NCBI GenBank assembly: GCA_027924585.1
Contig: BSBM01002083.1
Location: forward strand, 1 to 64,000
Direction: 5' to 3'
Length of the DNA stretch: 64,000 nt
Origin: Larix kaempferi
Lineage: Eukaryota; Streptophyta; Pinopsida; Pinales; Pinaceae
Both the position numbers and the translations under genes were made by a program. Shown here piece after piece: positions 21,361-33,131 of the stretch. The notes below the pieces were generated by a model. It was not told the origin of the DNA and made no database searches. It saw only the letters and a list, made by a program, of their open reading frames with translations. The first letter of the stretch is position 1; the number at the start of each line of letters is the position of its first letter.

Positions 21361-23645
21361 CATGTTGATTTCCAAAGGGAAGGACCAATATTAATGAAGT
21401 CTGTTCTTGAAGCTATTTTTGCCTTTTGGCATACTTTAGCACACACCCAAAAGGATTTTGGAAATAATTAGGAAATATTGTGCAAATTACCTGTGGAAGG
21501 GTTGTTGTGAATAAAAAGGATCTCATCTTCTTAGGTGGAGGTTGATTGCTATTCCTAAGAAGCTCAAGGGATGGGGGTTAAAATATATTTATTTGTTTGG
21601 ACGTTCTCTTGCTGCAAAGTCCCTTTGCCAATTGATTTCTAAGGATACCATGTGGAGTAGAATCATTTCCTAGAACTATATTGTTGCTACCTCTATCCTA
21701 GATTGGATTAGATCTTATCAAAAAAATATTCAGAAAATTTCCAACTAATGGAAAGCTTTTACTTTATCTTTTCCAGTCATTGGAAAGTATTTGGCCTGGA
21801 AGGTAGGTGATGGATCACAAGTGAGAATAGGGACTTATGCAATCCTAGGTTGTGACCAAGCAATTTTCCTTCCAAATGATTTTGTCACACATCTTTAAGA
21901 AAAAGGTATTTTCACTTTGAATATGACGGTTAAGCCATATGAAACCAATCTTTGGACTTAGGGTTGGATATCAGCTTGAGATCTAGGATTGGCAGCCAAT
22001 CTAGCTTGATTTTGGGGGTTGTATTTAGCTAAGTTAGAAACACAACATGTTAGTATCAAGGAAACTTCAAATGAACTCTCTTGTACCTAGAAGGTAGGTG
22101 ATGCATCACAAGTGAGAATAAGAACTTATGCAATCCTAGGTTGTAACCAAGCAATTTTTCTTCCAAATGATCTCTTCACACATCTTGAGGAAAGAGGTAT
22201 TTGCACTTTGAATATGATAGATAAGCTAGAGGAAACCAAACTTTGGACTCGAAGTTGGATATCAGCTTAGGATCTAGGATTGGTAGATAATCTAGCTCAA
22301 TATTGGGAGTTATGTTTGGATGATTTGAGAAGAGCACATGTTAGGCTCAAGGAAATTTTGGATGAACTCTTGGGCATGGAATAAAGAAGTGGGAGATTAC
22401 ACTATTAAACTTGGTTATTTGTCTCTACAATCTCTTGTAGATGAAGAAGAGCTATGGTGGTGGAATAAAATTTGGAAGGTGAGATCTCCCTCCAAATGTA
22501 TCATTTTCATGTGGTTGGTGTTGAAAAATAGAGTTTTGACATGGGACAGGTTACAAAGGAGGAACAAGATTGGTCCAGGTTGGTGTTACATGTGCAAATC
22601 CAATGAAGAAACTAAATCTCGCCTATTTTTGAGTTATCCATTTTTTGTGTAGGTATGGAAGGAGGTGAAAGCATCTTTGGGTATTTAAAAATTTTGGTCG
22701 AAGGAGAATATACAATATAACTTTAAGAACTAGTTTGATAGGAGAGAACTAAAAAAGTATAGTTTTATTACATATCTAGTTCTTTGGAGAAATTTTCTAG
22801 CCAAAAATGAATGCACCTTTGAAGATGAACAAGCGTCATCCTTTCAGGTATTAGCACATGCCTTGTCATCACTTCCTCATTATTAGGTTCTAGTTAAGTT
22901 AAGAAGGTCTAGGAGATTAGAAGACCTGGTAATTACTAAAACTTTTGTGTGGGGGTTCTTTGATGGAGCGAGTCAGAGAAATGGGTTGGTCTGTGGTGCT
23001 CGTTATATCCTTTATCTATCAGAAGCTCACCACTCTACATCCAAGGAAAATATAGGGCAAGGGACTTATAATATGGGGGGATTTCAAGAATTGTTATTTC
23101 TATTTTAGTCAGTGACGAATAAAGGAATTGGTAAGATACATGTATATGGGGACTCAACTTTCGCCATCAAAAGGATGAAGGATGAACTCTAGGTACAAAA
23201 TTTAGGTTTATATAACCTTACTCTTCATATGAAGGAAATAACTAGTCGATTTCAAGGGATTACCTTCTTTCATATCTTTCGGGAACTCAACGAACATGAC
23301 GATTCCCTATCCAAGGAATGTATGACTGGATTATAGAATAAAATCTTAGAAGTTGAATTTAGGGGGGGATCTCAAACTTCTTCCAAGTGTTGCTCAATTT
23401 TTGAATTCTAAAATTGTGTATGTGGGTGGGTTAAGCCATGTACTTATGTTGGTTAAACTTTTTGAACATAGATAATTTTTTAAGTAGATTGGAAGTAGAG
23501 GGGCATCTTTTTCAGTGTCAAGGTTCTATGTGATATTTTTTGAGTTCTATTAACGGATTTGTCTAGATCAAGCCTTATGTTGGCTCCTTTTACTAGACCT
23601 ATGAAGATTGTATTTTGGTTTCTCTCTATAAATAAATAAAAATAT
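21361..23645 (+). mobile_element. 5'-truncated LINE (RT tail, zf-RVT, RNase H, A-rich end)
   Basis: The 3' part of a plant L1-type LINE ORF2. From about 21430 a degraded RT C-terminus is read, with ILEIIRKYCANYLWKG and AIPKKLKGWGLKYI. Then comes the connecting region (AWKVGDGSQVRIG), which is duplicated. An open frame at 22338-22652 holds the RT zinc-binding domain (WWWNKIWKVRSPSKCIIFMWLVLKN in part, GPGWCYMCKSNEETKSRLF). An RNase H domain at about 22951-23320 shows WGFFDGASQRNG, VYGDSTFAIKRMK and FRELNEHDDSLSKE. The 3' end has AAATAAATAAAAA followed by a T-run. Several stops make it dead; no 5' end or RT core is present. Confidence 0.8.
21802..22383 (+). repeat. 291-bp in-frame tandem duplication inside the LINE
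   Basis: Units of about 291 bp start at 21802 and 22093 (GGTAGGTGATG.ATCACAAGTG). They share long matches such as CTTATGCAATCCTAGGTTGT and CTTTGGACT, with divergence of roughly 10-15% by eye. The length is divisible by 3, so the frame is kept. Confidence 0.75.
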
Positions 23646-24369
23646 TTTTTTTTTCGAGGGAAAAAATATTGTTATTTTTTATGCAAAAATGGATTCAACG
23701 CTTTTTGATACCCCTATCCCAACTAAATTATGCAATTTTAACATCTAATATCCACAATTCCATCAATTAAAAATTACTCCTAGATTTTAAGCCAAAAATG
23801 CCAATTTTCCCTCCCTTTATTCGAAAAATGATCATTACATTGTGCATTTACATTACTACTTAGATTATCCCTCAATATAAATAAATCAATTGCAACAAAT
23901 ACGCAAAAGTGCAACTAACAATAATAAGATGAGAGAAAAAAATGGGATTATTTGCTTGGAGTAAGTCATGAATCTATGGCCCAAAATCTATTAGTAGTAG
24001 TCGCAAATAACGAATTTCTTATAAATTTGAATAGTTCACTTAGCACTCATTGCTTCAGGTGATGCTCAGGGGTATAGTGAGACTGAAACTAGTGAAATGA
24101 ATCGCACAGCATCAATAATCGGTTCTAGAGTTAGCGCTTGATAACCATCATAGATCCATCGTAAACCCATATCTATCAAGCACCGAGAGAGATCCAAATC
24201 CAATTTCTTGATGTGTAATTTTTATTTATCTTAAATTTTTTACGCATTAAGAAAAAATGTATACCTGAAGATATTTGATTGATGCTTGATATATCTAAGT
24301 TTAAGATGAAACCAATATAATTTAAGGTTTTTGTTTAAGCCAACATTATTTGCATTTTTTTTGGAACGG
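23646..24369. other. non-coding DNA
   Basis: AT-rich, no protein-like frame and no recognised repeat. Confidence 0.45.
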
Positions 24370-24670
24370 TATGTTACATTACATTACACAATGTTAAACG
24401 TTACAACATCTCCCCCATATTGGGTTGTAAAGCACCTTGCCACTCTTGATGCAACTAGGACTTACTAGAGAGTCACCCATCCCAAGAATCCTCTAACTCA
24501 AACAAGCTTAATTATAGAGATTTCCCCACAATCAATCTCACTTGACTTTTTACCCATTTACAAAACCATAACAAGCATTACATGTATGAACGTTGATTGC
24601 TTCTTATCTTGTGTTTATTTCATTATCTTGTAAAAACTGTGATCTCATCAAAACTCCTAAACAACACCCA
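24370..24670 (-). mobile_element. Cassandra-like TRIM LTR relic carrying a 5S rRNA sequence
   Basis: A 5S-derived block (24448-24523, - strand) is followed on the same strand by a G-rich AATATGGGGGAGATGTTGTAA stretch and a repeated TGTAATGTAATGTAACA end (24370-24386). Cassandra elements are the known plant TRIMs with 5S RNA in their LTR. The proposed limits are guesses from TG/CA ends; no second LTR or target duplication was found. Confidence 0.5.
24448..24523 (-). pseudogene. 5S rRNA-derived sequence (3' two thirds)
   Basis: On the - strand this matches plant 5S rRNA from its internal promoter to near its 3' end. It starts AATTAAGCTTGTTTGAG where 5S has AGTTAAGCGTGCTTGGG, keeps GGATGGGTGAC exactly, and ends AAGTCCTAGTTGCATC against AAGTCCTCGTGTTGCATC. 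Similarity is roughly 70-75% by eye over 70 bases. The 5' third is not recognisable. It is a derived copy, not a working rRNA gene. Confidence 0.75.
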
Positions 24671-25844
24671 TCTGCATCACTCAACACCAAAAACACTTAA
24701 AACATAAGAGCCATAGACAACTCTTTGTGTAGGGACAACCCCCTTGGCTCCGTTAGGAGTTAGCCTAAACGGAGGAGCTGGGATTTAGGTAACAGTACCT
24801 AGCTCATTGCTTGCCCCCCAAGGCCACACTTCTCCCACTTGTAATGAGGAGACAACTTTCGAAAGTTTTCTGCTACTAGTGTGCATCTCGGCAGACAACA
24901 TCCCGATAAAACTGCATTTATAACATTAATGACCAAAGTATAAATAATGCACTAAAATTAGGTTTCAAATATTGTAAATTTGATCTATTAATAAACTTAA
25001 AAAGCATATCTACTATTGGGAGAAAGCATAATGTCAATTATTAACACCATCCAATTCGGGTGACAAATTTTTTGTCTACATATTTACATTATGATGTTTA
25101 CTATCGTGATTCACAAGGTTTATCGATCTAGATCAGAGATTCATATATTTCAAAATGTTATTTTTATAATGAATAACAATATTAATATTATATTTCATAA
25201 TAAAAAATCAAAACTCTATATACCGTCATAAAGTTGAAGTCCCCTTTAGAAAAGTTGATTCAAGCTTGAAAAATATTCCCTTCTACCGACCGTCGATAGA
25301 TACAAACTTATTTAATGTGTGGGCGGTTGGGTTCTTCCATGGAGATATTCCTACAAAAGCATGGCCATGGCCACAAAGACTTATTACAACCCACTAATAA
25401 TTATATCTTGCAAATTGATAATGTTGGTTTAAAAATATCAATGTTGGCTAATCCTTCTTATATTATTTTTTGAAGATATGACTTTTTCCAACATAGAATA
25501 TTACCATATTTCAGAAAAGGATTCCAAATGTTTTCAAATCTGATATTTCATGTAAGACAACATTAAGTGGAAGAATAACATACCAATCATTAAAGCTTTC
25601 CAACTAAAAGTGCAACATAAAGTACATACATTGCACAAACATATGTCCTCGCTCTCCATTTATAACCAACATAAGTAAGCATTCACTTGGTCAAATGTTC
25701 CCCTATGCCCCACTTGAATTGACATATAACAACTTGCTTAAGATGCTTCTATAGTTGGATTCCTTTCCACAAAATCATTAAAGGGAAAGGCTATTAAAAT
25801 CTAGTTAGTTTTACAATTTCATTACATGATTTTCAAAAGAAATT
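24671..25844. other. AT-rich non-coding DNA
   Basis: No gene seen. The 24720-24900 stretch is relatively GC-rich, with a TAGGTAACAGTACCTA hairpin near 24786 and a CCCCCCAAGG run; its origin is unknown. Confidence 0.45.
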
Positions 25845-26052
25845 TATGAGGTCTAATAGGTTTGAATCCTCATCCACCTAGAGGATTCAATTACAACATA
25901 AATGCCCAAAGTCTAAGGTACTTTACAACATAGATTACCAAAGAATTTTATGAGGTCTAATAAGTTTGAATTTTCATCCACCTCTAGGATTTAATTGCAA
26001 CATAACTAATCAAAGTCCAAGGTACTTCACAACAAAAAAAATTACCAAAGAA
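25845..26052. repeat. 104-bp tandem duplication
   Basis: Two units start at 25845 and 25949 with TATGAGGTCTAATA.GTTTGAAT and end ATTACCAAAGAAT. Similarity is about 85% by eye. Confidence 0.7.
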
Positions 26053-26429
26053 TAATTTATTTGTTTAATGTAAATCGTTAATATTCCTTTCTAACATATT
26101 TTTTTTTGCTTTATGGTTTATGTTCATATTTTTATTTTTGGGTTATATTTTATTATTTATATTTTTTTTTGAAAGTGGAACTTTCAATACCATATGATTC
26201 ATGACGTTGTCATTGTCAGTTATATTCTATGATTTGATTTTCAAGATTAGTGGTATAAGTACTTAATTATATAAGCATTCAACACCTAGCACTATATATA
26301 TTTCATTGAGTGATAGAGTGTAAACATTATTTGTAGTTTTAATTCTTATATTTGAATTCGAATTTCAAGACATTTTCTTATTCTTGTGATTGTTTTTCCA
26401 TTAGAAATTGTAATTTTGAGGTCTTTGGT
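26053..26429. other. AT-rich non-coding DNA
   Basis: T-rich sequence without a gene or a recognised repeat. Confidence 0.45.
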
Positions 26430-26740
26430 GGGGTATTAAAAAAGATCTAGTTGCTTAGATAAATTAATGTCTATGTTGTTTCAAGTACTACCAGAATCCA
26501 CAAGCATCATTACATTTCTATCTTTTATGGTTTCTTTGAGCTTTAGGGTCTTAGGTTATAGTTTCCTTGTCATGGTTTTAGGTAAAATTGTATGGTTCCT
26601 TTCTTATTTTCTTGGTTCTTGGGCCTTATCTACTTTCCTTAAATGAGGAGGAATATATTTTGTGATTAGTTCTTGTATTTGTTGTTTTCAAGTAGTAGTT
26701 TCCTTTTGGGGGACCCCACCTTCATTTTTGTTTTATTGGG
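26430..26740 (-). pseudogene. Ty3/gypsy protease relic
   Basis: On the - strand a decayed frame reads QEL.TKYIPPHLRK then LKETIKDRNVMMLVDSGST and, after a stop, NNIDINLSKQL. VLVDSGST followed by an I/F-D and a Lys-rich helix is the retropepsin active site of plant gypsy elements. No further gag or RT sequence could be joined to it. Confidence 0.6.
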
Positions 26741-27179
26741 TACATGAGATTGAAGATAATGATATTTTTAGACACTTTGTCAATGTCAAATTTTGAATTG
26801 TACTTAATAGTGATTTCGTTCCTTGGGTTTGATATTTATACTTCAATTATCTCCATTAACTTTAAATCATGTAATGAATTTTCTTCGCATCAATGTTTAC
26901 AGACCCATCTCTTTTTTTCCCTCGGAAAAAATGTGCACTTGTAATATATTAAAATCCAACCACATTTTATAAAGACAAGAATGTCTACATTTAGATATAA
27001 TGTCCTTTTGTTGTTCGAAGAGGATCAAATTTAGTTTAGTGATTCTACATCAATCTTCATCCAATAACATGATCAAGAAACATGTGATAAAAAATAAATA
27101 GAGCTTGATCTCCATATATATATATATATCCCTATAACCCTGTAAATACAAAAAAAAGAAGGAAAATGAAGAGTCTGAC
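26741..27179. other. non-coding DNA
   Basis: No motif-bearing frame. A short TA run sits at about 27115-27130. Confidence 0.4.
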
Positions 27180-27530
27180 TCATCCCGGATGAGGACTCAT
27201 CTCAAGTACTAATCTTGAGTCTCCATCCTATATCCAATGCTACCATAAATTGTCTCCTATCTTGAGTCTCTCCTTAGATAGTTTGTCTTCTTCTACATTC
27301 TTTTCTTTGTAGATGTGGCTGAAAGATATCCTCCTAAAGTGATCTACCAAGTTGCCTACCTCCTCAAAAATAGTTAGTAAAATGTAATTTTTGGGGGCTC
27401 TTCTTTTAAATAGCTAGTTCACCACTAGCTTCGAGTCACTGAATATTTGAATACTATCAATGTATTTGGATAATGCTAGCTTCATAATGATTTTGATTGC
27501 CATCTCTTACGGGCACAGACACTGCACCAC
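27180..27530 (-). pseudogene. LINE RNase H relic
   Basis: On the - strand: EMAIKIIMKLALSKYIDSI then IFSDSKLVVN (third catalytic Asp), EEVGNLVDHFRRISFSHIY and EEDKLSKERLKIG. This is the second half of the RVT_3-type RNase H carried by plant LINEs. The DGAS start is not recognisable. One TAG follows the SDSKLVVN motif. Confidence 0.6.
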
Positions 27531-27719
27531 GACTATATTGTTATGTATTTATATGGATCGGTTGCTTGCAAATGTGACAAAGCAACAATATGACTAATGT
27601 GATTATATTATGGTGATCTTTTTGTTTTCTTCTGTATTGAAAAACTTGCTCATCCCATTATCGATACTTGTATCTTAATGGAAGCCAATATCTTTAAACA
27701 AGTTTTGAAGTTATGTGAT

Positions 27720-27724
<5 letters not shown>

Positions 27725-27771
<47 letters not shown>
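27725..27771. repeat. (TA)n microsatellite
   Basis: An uninterrupted run of alternating T and A of about 46 bases. Confidence 0.95.
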
Positions 27772-27784
27772 CTTGATGAGTTAG

Positions 27785-27870
27785 TTTTAATGGCCGAGTG
27801 TTGTGAATTATAAGTAGAAGGTTATGAGATCAAGTTCTTGGGTTGGTTATATATGTAAATGTTGAGAGCT
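27785..27870 (+). mobile_element. possible tRNA-Ser/Leu-like SINE head
   Basis: AATGGCCGAGTGTTGTGAA resembles the box A of tRNA-Ser/Leu-derived SINEs. About 35 bp later GAGATCAAGTTCTTGGG resembles a mutated box B. Weak evidence. Confidence 0.3.
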
Positions 27871-27871
27871 T

Positions 27872-28639
27872 CACTTGATGTCCCTACTAGATTTGGCCCC
27901 GTAAAGAAAGCCAAAGTCAATAGTTTACCCTGTTTATCATCCATGAATCATAGACAAACACTCAAAAAAAATTCTACAAAATTATTTTTTATAAATATTC
28001 CTTGTAAATATATATAAATATATGTTTCAAGATATATAATAATTATTTATTGACATATAAATTTCAATAAATCGTATGGTTAAGATCCATGTCCAATTTT
28101 GATTTTTAATCATTGAAGAGATATCACCAAGTCAAGGTAGAACACACATAACTTATGGATGCATTTAGAAATCATTCTTACGTTATTTTTTCACAGTTTT
28201 TGTTCAAAGGTATAATGTATCTTTGGCATTACATTTTTATTTAAGAATACATTATATTTTTTTATTATTTGTACGAATGGTGGGGATGCAACTTAACATG
28301 AGTTGAAATAGATGTTGAGGGCTTGGGTTATGTGTATCTTTGAGAGAGTATAGTGTACTCTTTCATTATCTTCCAAACGAGAAAGTATAGTATGGTGTGA
28401 AGATAGTGATTATTTCTTCCTTAATATAAAATATTAGATCATAAAACCATAAAAAATGAACTCAAAATCAAAATTATAATCTCTCTTGAGTCCATGTTTA
28501 GAATACTCAAAACATAGACCATGAATTCTATATTCAAACAACTCATACTTTGAATTTCATTTAACATCATGAATTGAATTCCATTTAATAAGATAACCAA
28601 ATAATTTATTTGAACAAGAGACATTTTACCAAATATAAT
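27872..28639. other. AT-rich flank left of the Athila-like element
   Basis: No gene. The last 75 bp (about 28565-28639) resemble the sequence just right of the element (52195-52262), sharing ATGAATTCCA, TTAATAAGATAA and GACATTTTACCAAATATAA. Confidence 0.5.
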
Positions 28640-28752
28640 TGTTGGGTCCTGGAAATGCCCCTTTTTTATTATACCTATTTCATTATTTTTCCCAGTTACA
28701 CCCTACTTTCATAAACCATATATATGCCTTTTTCCAGAATAATCAACAATCC
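28640..28752 (+). repeat. 5' LTR of Athila-like element, first part
   Basis: From TGTTGGGTCCTGGAAATGCC to CAACAATCC it matches the start of the 3' LTR (50684 onward). It is cut at 28752 by the insertion that follows. Confidence 0.9.
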
Positions 28753-31664
28753 TGTCACATCCCCAAATTTCGTAAAAATTTAAAAAATTTTAAGCAGTCA
28801 AATCACCCATACATGCTATGTGGAAGTGTAATGTTTCAGTATTTAAATTTACTTTATAATTAAAAAGCGATCATTAAACTTCTCATATATTATCATTAAT
28901 GATCTAATTGTGTAAACGACAAGAAAATATCGTAACACTTAGATATGCATTCATCAATATTTACATGTCATAATGGCACTCAGCTGAATCTATAACTCTA
29001 CATTTGAATGGTGTATTACAGCCTACTTTACGCAACCTCTTTCATCCTTTGAATATTTATATGAGTAAGAAAACAATCTCCTACTAAACCCAGAACAACG
29101 TAATTCAATAACTTATTTGATTTATATAACATTTTGGCTGCAAAAAAAATTGTGCAAACCTAAAGTTGACACGATGCATGACTAATAGAAATTTCAGCCA
29201 TTTCTCATATTTAGATGTGTTTACAAAATCGTCACCAAATCTAAATCCATTCAATAGATAAATACGCATAATAAGGAAATAATAAGGAAATATCAATTGT
29301 TAACACATATACTTATATGAGGAAAAAGAAGGGTCGTCATAGTTAAAATAAATGAAAACACAAATACACATAAACAAAGTAAACCAAACTGAATAATAAT
29401 AGGGAACAATGAGAATACACAAAAAGGAATAACATCATAGGGAGAGACCATTTTTAACGTGGTTCACCCACTCCTTGGGCTACGTCCACAAAGGGTTGTT
29501 TGTATTATTATTTCAAAAAGAAAATTTACATCCAACAACCGGGTTGTTGCCATCCACTTTCCTACTTTTCCCCTAGCTACTCTCATAGAGAGCTTTATCA
29601 AGCTATCATTACAATTTATACAATGGAAACATAAATATTTTTTTTTTACACAAGCTATTTGTGTTATTCAAAATATATAATCCCACCTTTTTATCATTTA
29701 GTATTAGAGACAAAAGCTAATACCCTCTAAATTTTGAACGTTTAGAGTTCTTTCCAAAGATCTAGTTTTCATCAATAAATATTATATCCTTAATTACATT
29801 ACCTAGAGCGAGATTCTCGTATCTTCTTTTTGACAAGTTACTATTAGACTCTGGATTATAAAAACAAGGAAATAATATTATTATATACATGGTCTAAGGC
29901 CAAAGATTGCCTTAACCACTCTTTCAGTAAGCTTAAAAAGGGTTAGGGATATTTATTTTCCCCATCCATAAATTATATCAACAATATGTCTAAAACTTTT
30001 AGAAGATACAGTTAGCATTCTCGTTTTGACTATTACTTATATATTCCCAAATCCATATATAAATATTTCATTAAATGTGAGTTATTATGTTTACAAGGGT
30101 CCACCATTATATTGTGAATTCGAAGAGGTCACCGAACTCGATATCTAACTCCCTAGTTCTGCTAAAAAGTAAAAGTCCCCATCTCCAACTCGTTGAGCTC
30201 TATTTATCCCTGAGGAAACCTGCCAAAGAGTGGAGGAAGATCCTTCCCCGAGGACGAAGACAACTAGCATGTTCCCTACTCTGTGACAGGTGGTTTCTAT
30301 GCAATCCATATGGATCGTTTTGCAGTCTTCTTTGGGTGCCCCACTAAGGAGACCAATCTCCTAAAATATTGCTAACAAGATACTCTACCTAACTAAATTA
30401 TCAAATCATCAACCGATTATCCTAAAATGGTGAAAGCGCCCCAAAAATATATTATATATAATTCAGTAAAATTCTTTCAAAGTTTTAGTGGACTCCCGTC
30501 CACTTCCCCCATTAAACTCTGATCCTCAATATTTTTAAACTAGAGGCATTAATTTTTTTTCATATTCCTTATTCATAGTTATATTATAGTGAGTATGACA
30601 TCTAATCAAATATATACTAAAAAACTTTTAAGCATAATTTTAACATGTATGCAATAAGTATTTTGTCGATCTTCTTCCCAAAATATATATATATTTCAGT
30701 ATGCGGATTAATCCTTAACTCTTTTATTTTTATTAAAGAAAAATATAACCTTTAGCTTCAAAAGGTTATTTCACCTTAATCCAAATCAATAATGATTTGA
30801 TTATTATAATATCCATGTTCTAGAGAGTAAGCCTCTTTACTTATTATATTGAAATTTTAATGTACATATTAACATATGTATTAATTATTTATAACAATTA
30901 ATTATTTATCTTATACATCATAATTTGTTTGAATGGTAATCTATCCTATTATCGAGATCTTATGTATATTCATAAATTTGAATAACAAATGGATTTTAAT
31001 TCATGTAAATAGTAGATTTATAATAGTTAACTCAATGGCTTTTAAATATGACAATCCATTCATTCTTTCTTTTCATGGATCTCCTATCTATATGATAGGT
31101 TATTGAACAATACACTGTTTGTATGTATCTATGTATAGTAAAACAAAATCGCCTTTATATAAAATATATTATTTAGGCAATAATATACTTGATACCTAGA
31201 ATAATATCCTAAGAGGTTAACTAGTAGTATTTTAACAATACTAGTTTGTTTGTTAACATTTTTGTTTATCTTTTATATGTATAGATTACATATAAATAAA
31301 TTCATATTTTTAATAATCAAACATACATATGTATGATCTGTTTATCTTTCATAAACATGTTATTTTGTTTAACCTAACTATTATGTAATACTATATATGT
31401 GTGTGTGTGGTTTCCTCACCCATGGTAAGGTCTAGCATCATCCTTGTAGTTCAGATGACTTCTTTTCTTTTCTTGAAGGATTTAGTGGCGACACAGCCTT
31501 AAGTATCCTAAGTATAAGAATATTTTTAACCTAAGATAATAACATACTCTCAAGGTCCATTGGTGGGGCCTTGGCCTTGAGCTCCTCACCAGGGCCGCTT
31601 ACACAAATCATAATTTCATTTAAAAAAATAATAACATTAGGGGTCGATTTGGAGGGATCTTACA
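28753..31664. mobile_element. 2,912-bp TG...CA insertion in the 5' LTR (solo LTR or composite)
   Basis: It begins TGTCACATCCCC and ends GGGATCTTACA. AATCC is duplicated at both sides (28748-28752 and 31665-31669), and the 3' LTR shows the empty site. TG...CA ends and a 5-bp duplication indicate LTR-retrotransposon integration, so a long solo LTR is the simplest reading. No gag-pol motif was found. Inside, AACGTGGTTCACCC...GGGCTACGTCCACA (29456-29490) resembles a motif common in plant LTRs, so a second nested fragment is possible. The open frame at 30087-30347 has no recognisable domain. Confidence 0.75.
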
Positions 31665-33039
31665 AATCCTGACAATGTATAAATCATTATTTTTTCATTT
31701 AATTAAATGCCTAAGATTGTTATGGTTATGAATTCTAGCCTTCGATTTATGCTAACTTGTTTTGATTTTATTAAGTTAAGATCAAAGCACAGGTGTATCA
31801 GCCGCAATGCCTTGGGAAAGAATCATATGGTGCCAGTTGTTACTCTTCCAATTCAATTCCTCATATTCCAAGGGATAGTGCATCTTCCACGTGAAGCTGT
31901 AACAGGTTTCGCTGAAATAGAGCATTGCTGCAACAGACATGACGCCTCCCAATTTGTTAAACCGTTGATCCATTGACTTCCAGAGTAACAACATCCTTTA
32001 TTATTAATGGCCTCATTCATTATGGTTGTAACAGTTTAGTTGTAACTCTACAACACGAAGATCAACGATCTTCATTACTGCATGAAATTAGTGGATCACG
32101 AACTTTATTCCTTGTGTATAAATACGGGAAGGCTCTCAGAGTCTGGGGTTGGATAATTATCATTTTGTATGGGCTGTAACAGAGACTGATACTATGGATT
32201 AGCATCTTTTAATGAAAAGCAGAGTTATTTCCATTTATGTGTCTTAATTTGTGGCAGTTCACGGCGTCTCTGTTAGAAGGCCAGGGCCCGCCTTCTCACA
32301 GAGATTGCCGAGTTAAGTAGGTAGTTAGAATAATTCATTTCCTATTGTGTGTTTGTGGAATTGCATTAGGCGTATTTCTGATAGTTGCAACAAAGATTTA
32401 TAACTGCATTCTTTATTGGTAGTTTATTCTTTGCATTACGAATAGCTGCAACTGTGTGGTGTGACAGTCGACTGTGTAGGTTAGTTTGATTAATGCATGT
32501 ATGTTCAATAGTTGTTTCATCCAAGCTCATCTTCCATTCCTTTCAGTCATTTATGCTTCCTAGGATTTCCAGTAGTTATCAATTTATAGTTCAGGCTTAT
32601 TTCTTAATTCTGGTTGTTGTTGTATCTTTAATTGAATTCATAGATTAAGCAGATTATGGTTGAGTTACAGTAGTTGATGGATGAATCATTTTGGTAAAGA
32701 TTGAATACTGTAGTTTGATAATTATAGGATTTAACTTCTTGCAAAAGTAATCTAGTTCATTTCTATTCTTAGATCAGTAACTGCTAGGTTGATTTCTGTA
32801 GGAGGGTAGCTGCACTTTGAATTCCTAGATGTATGAGTTAGATTAATTTTCTTTATGGAAAGAGTTTGGTTGAGCAGATAGGTAGGATTATTATCTCTAT
32901 TCAATTAATCAACTACTTGAAATGTTTATGCATAGATTGTGCTTATTGCCATTGAAATAAAAGACTTCCCTGGGTTTGACAGTTTATATTGGGCATCCTG
33001 TGTTTAGTTGTAATTAATTGGCATATAGGGTGACCAACA
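31665..33039 (+). repeat. 5' LTR of Athila-like element, second part
   Basis: Continues the match to the 3' LTR (from about 50792) to its end GTGACCAACA. Together the two parts give about 1,483 bp, against 1,484 bp for the 3' LTR. Similarity is about 92-95% by eye. Confidence 0.9.
32117..32124 (+). promoter_or_regulatory. TATA box in Athila-like 5' LTR
   Basis: TATAAATA in GTGTATAAATACGGGAAGG is conserved in the 3' LTR at 51244-51251. It would start the genomic transcript shortly downstream. Confidence 0.6.
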
Positions 33040-33042
33040 TTT

Positions 33043-33060
33043 TGGCGCCATTGCCGGGGA
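33043..33060 (+). other. primer-binding site, tRNA-Asp type
   Basis: TGGCGCCATTGCCGGGGA begins three bases after the LTR. It is complementary to the 3' end of plant tRNA-Asp except for one base, and this is the primer known for Athila elements. Confidence 0.85.
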
Positions 33061-33131
33061 TGGTAATTGATAGACATAGTTAGTAGTTGGTTTTATTTGA
33101 TTTCATTTTAGTTTAATCATTTACAGCATGC

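Noticed and set aside
24448-24523. Functional 5S rRNA gene
   Set aside because: The 5' third is missing and the match is only about 70-75%; a derived copy.
30087-30347. Possible small host gene of 86 codons
   Set aside because: No recognisable domain, lies within the TG...CA insertion, and the composition is not coding-like around it.
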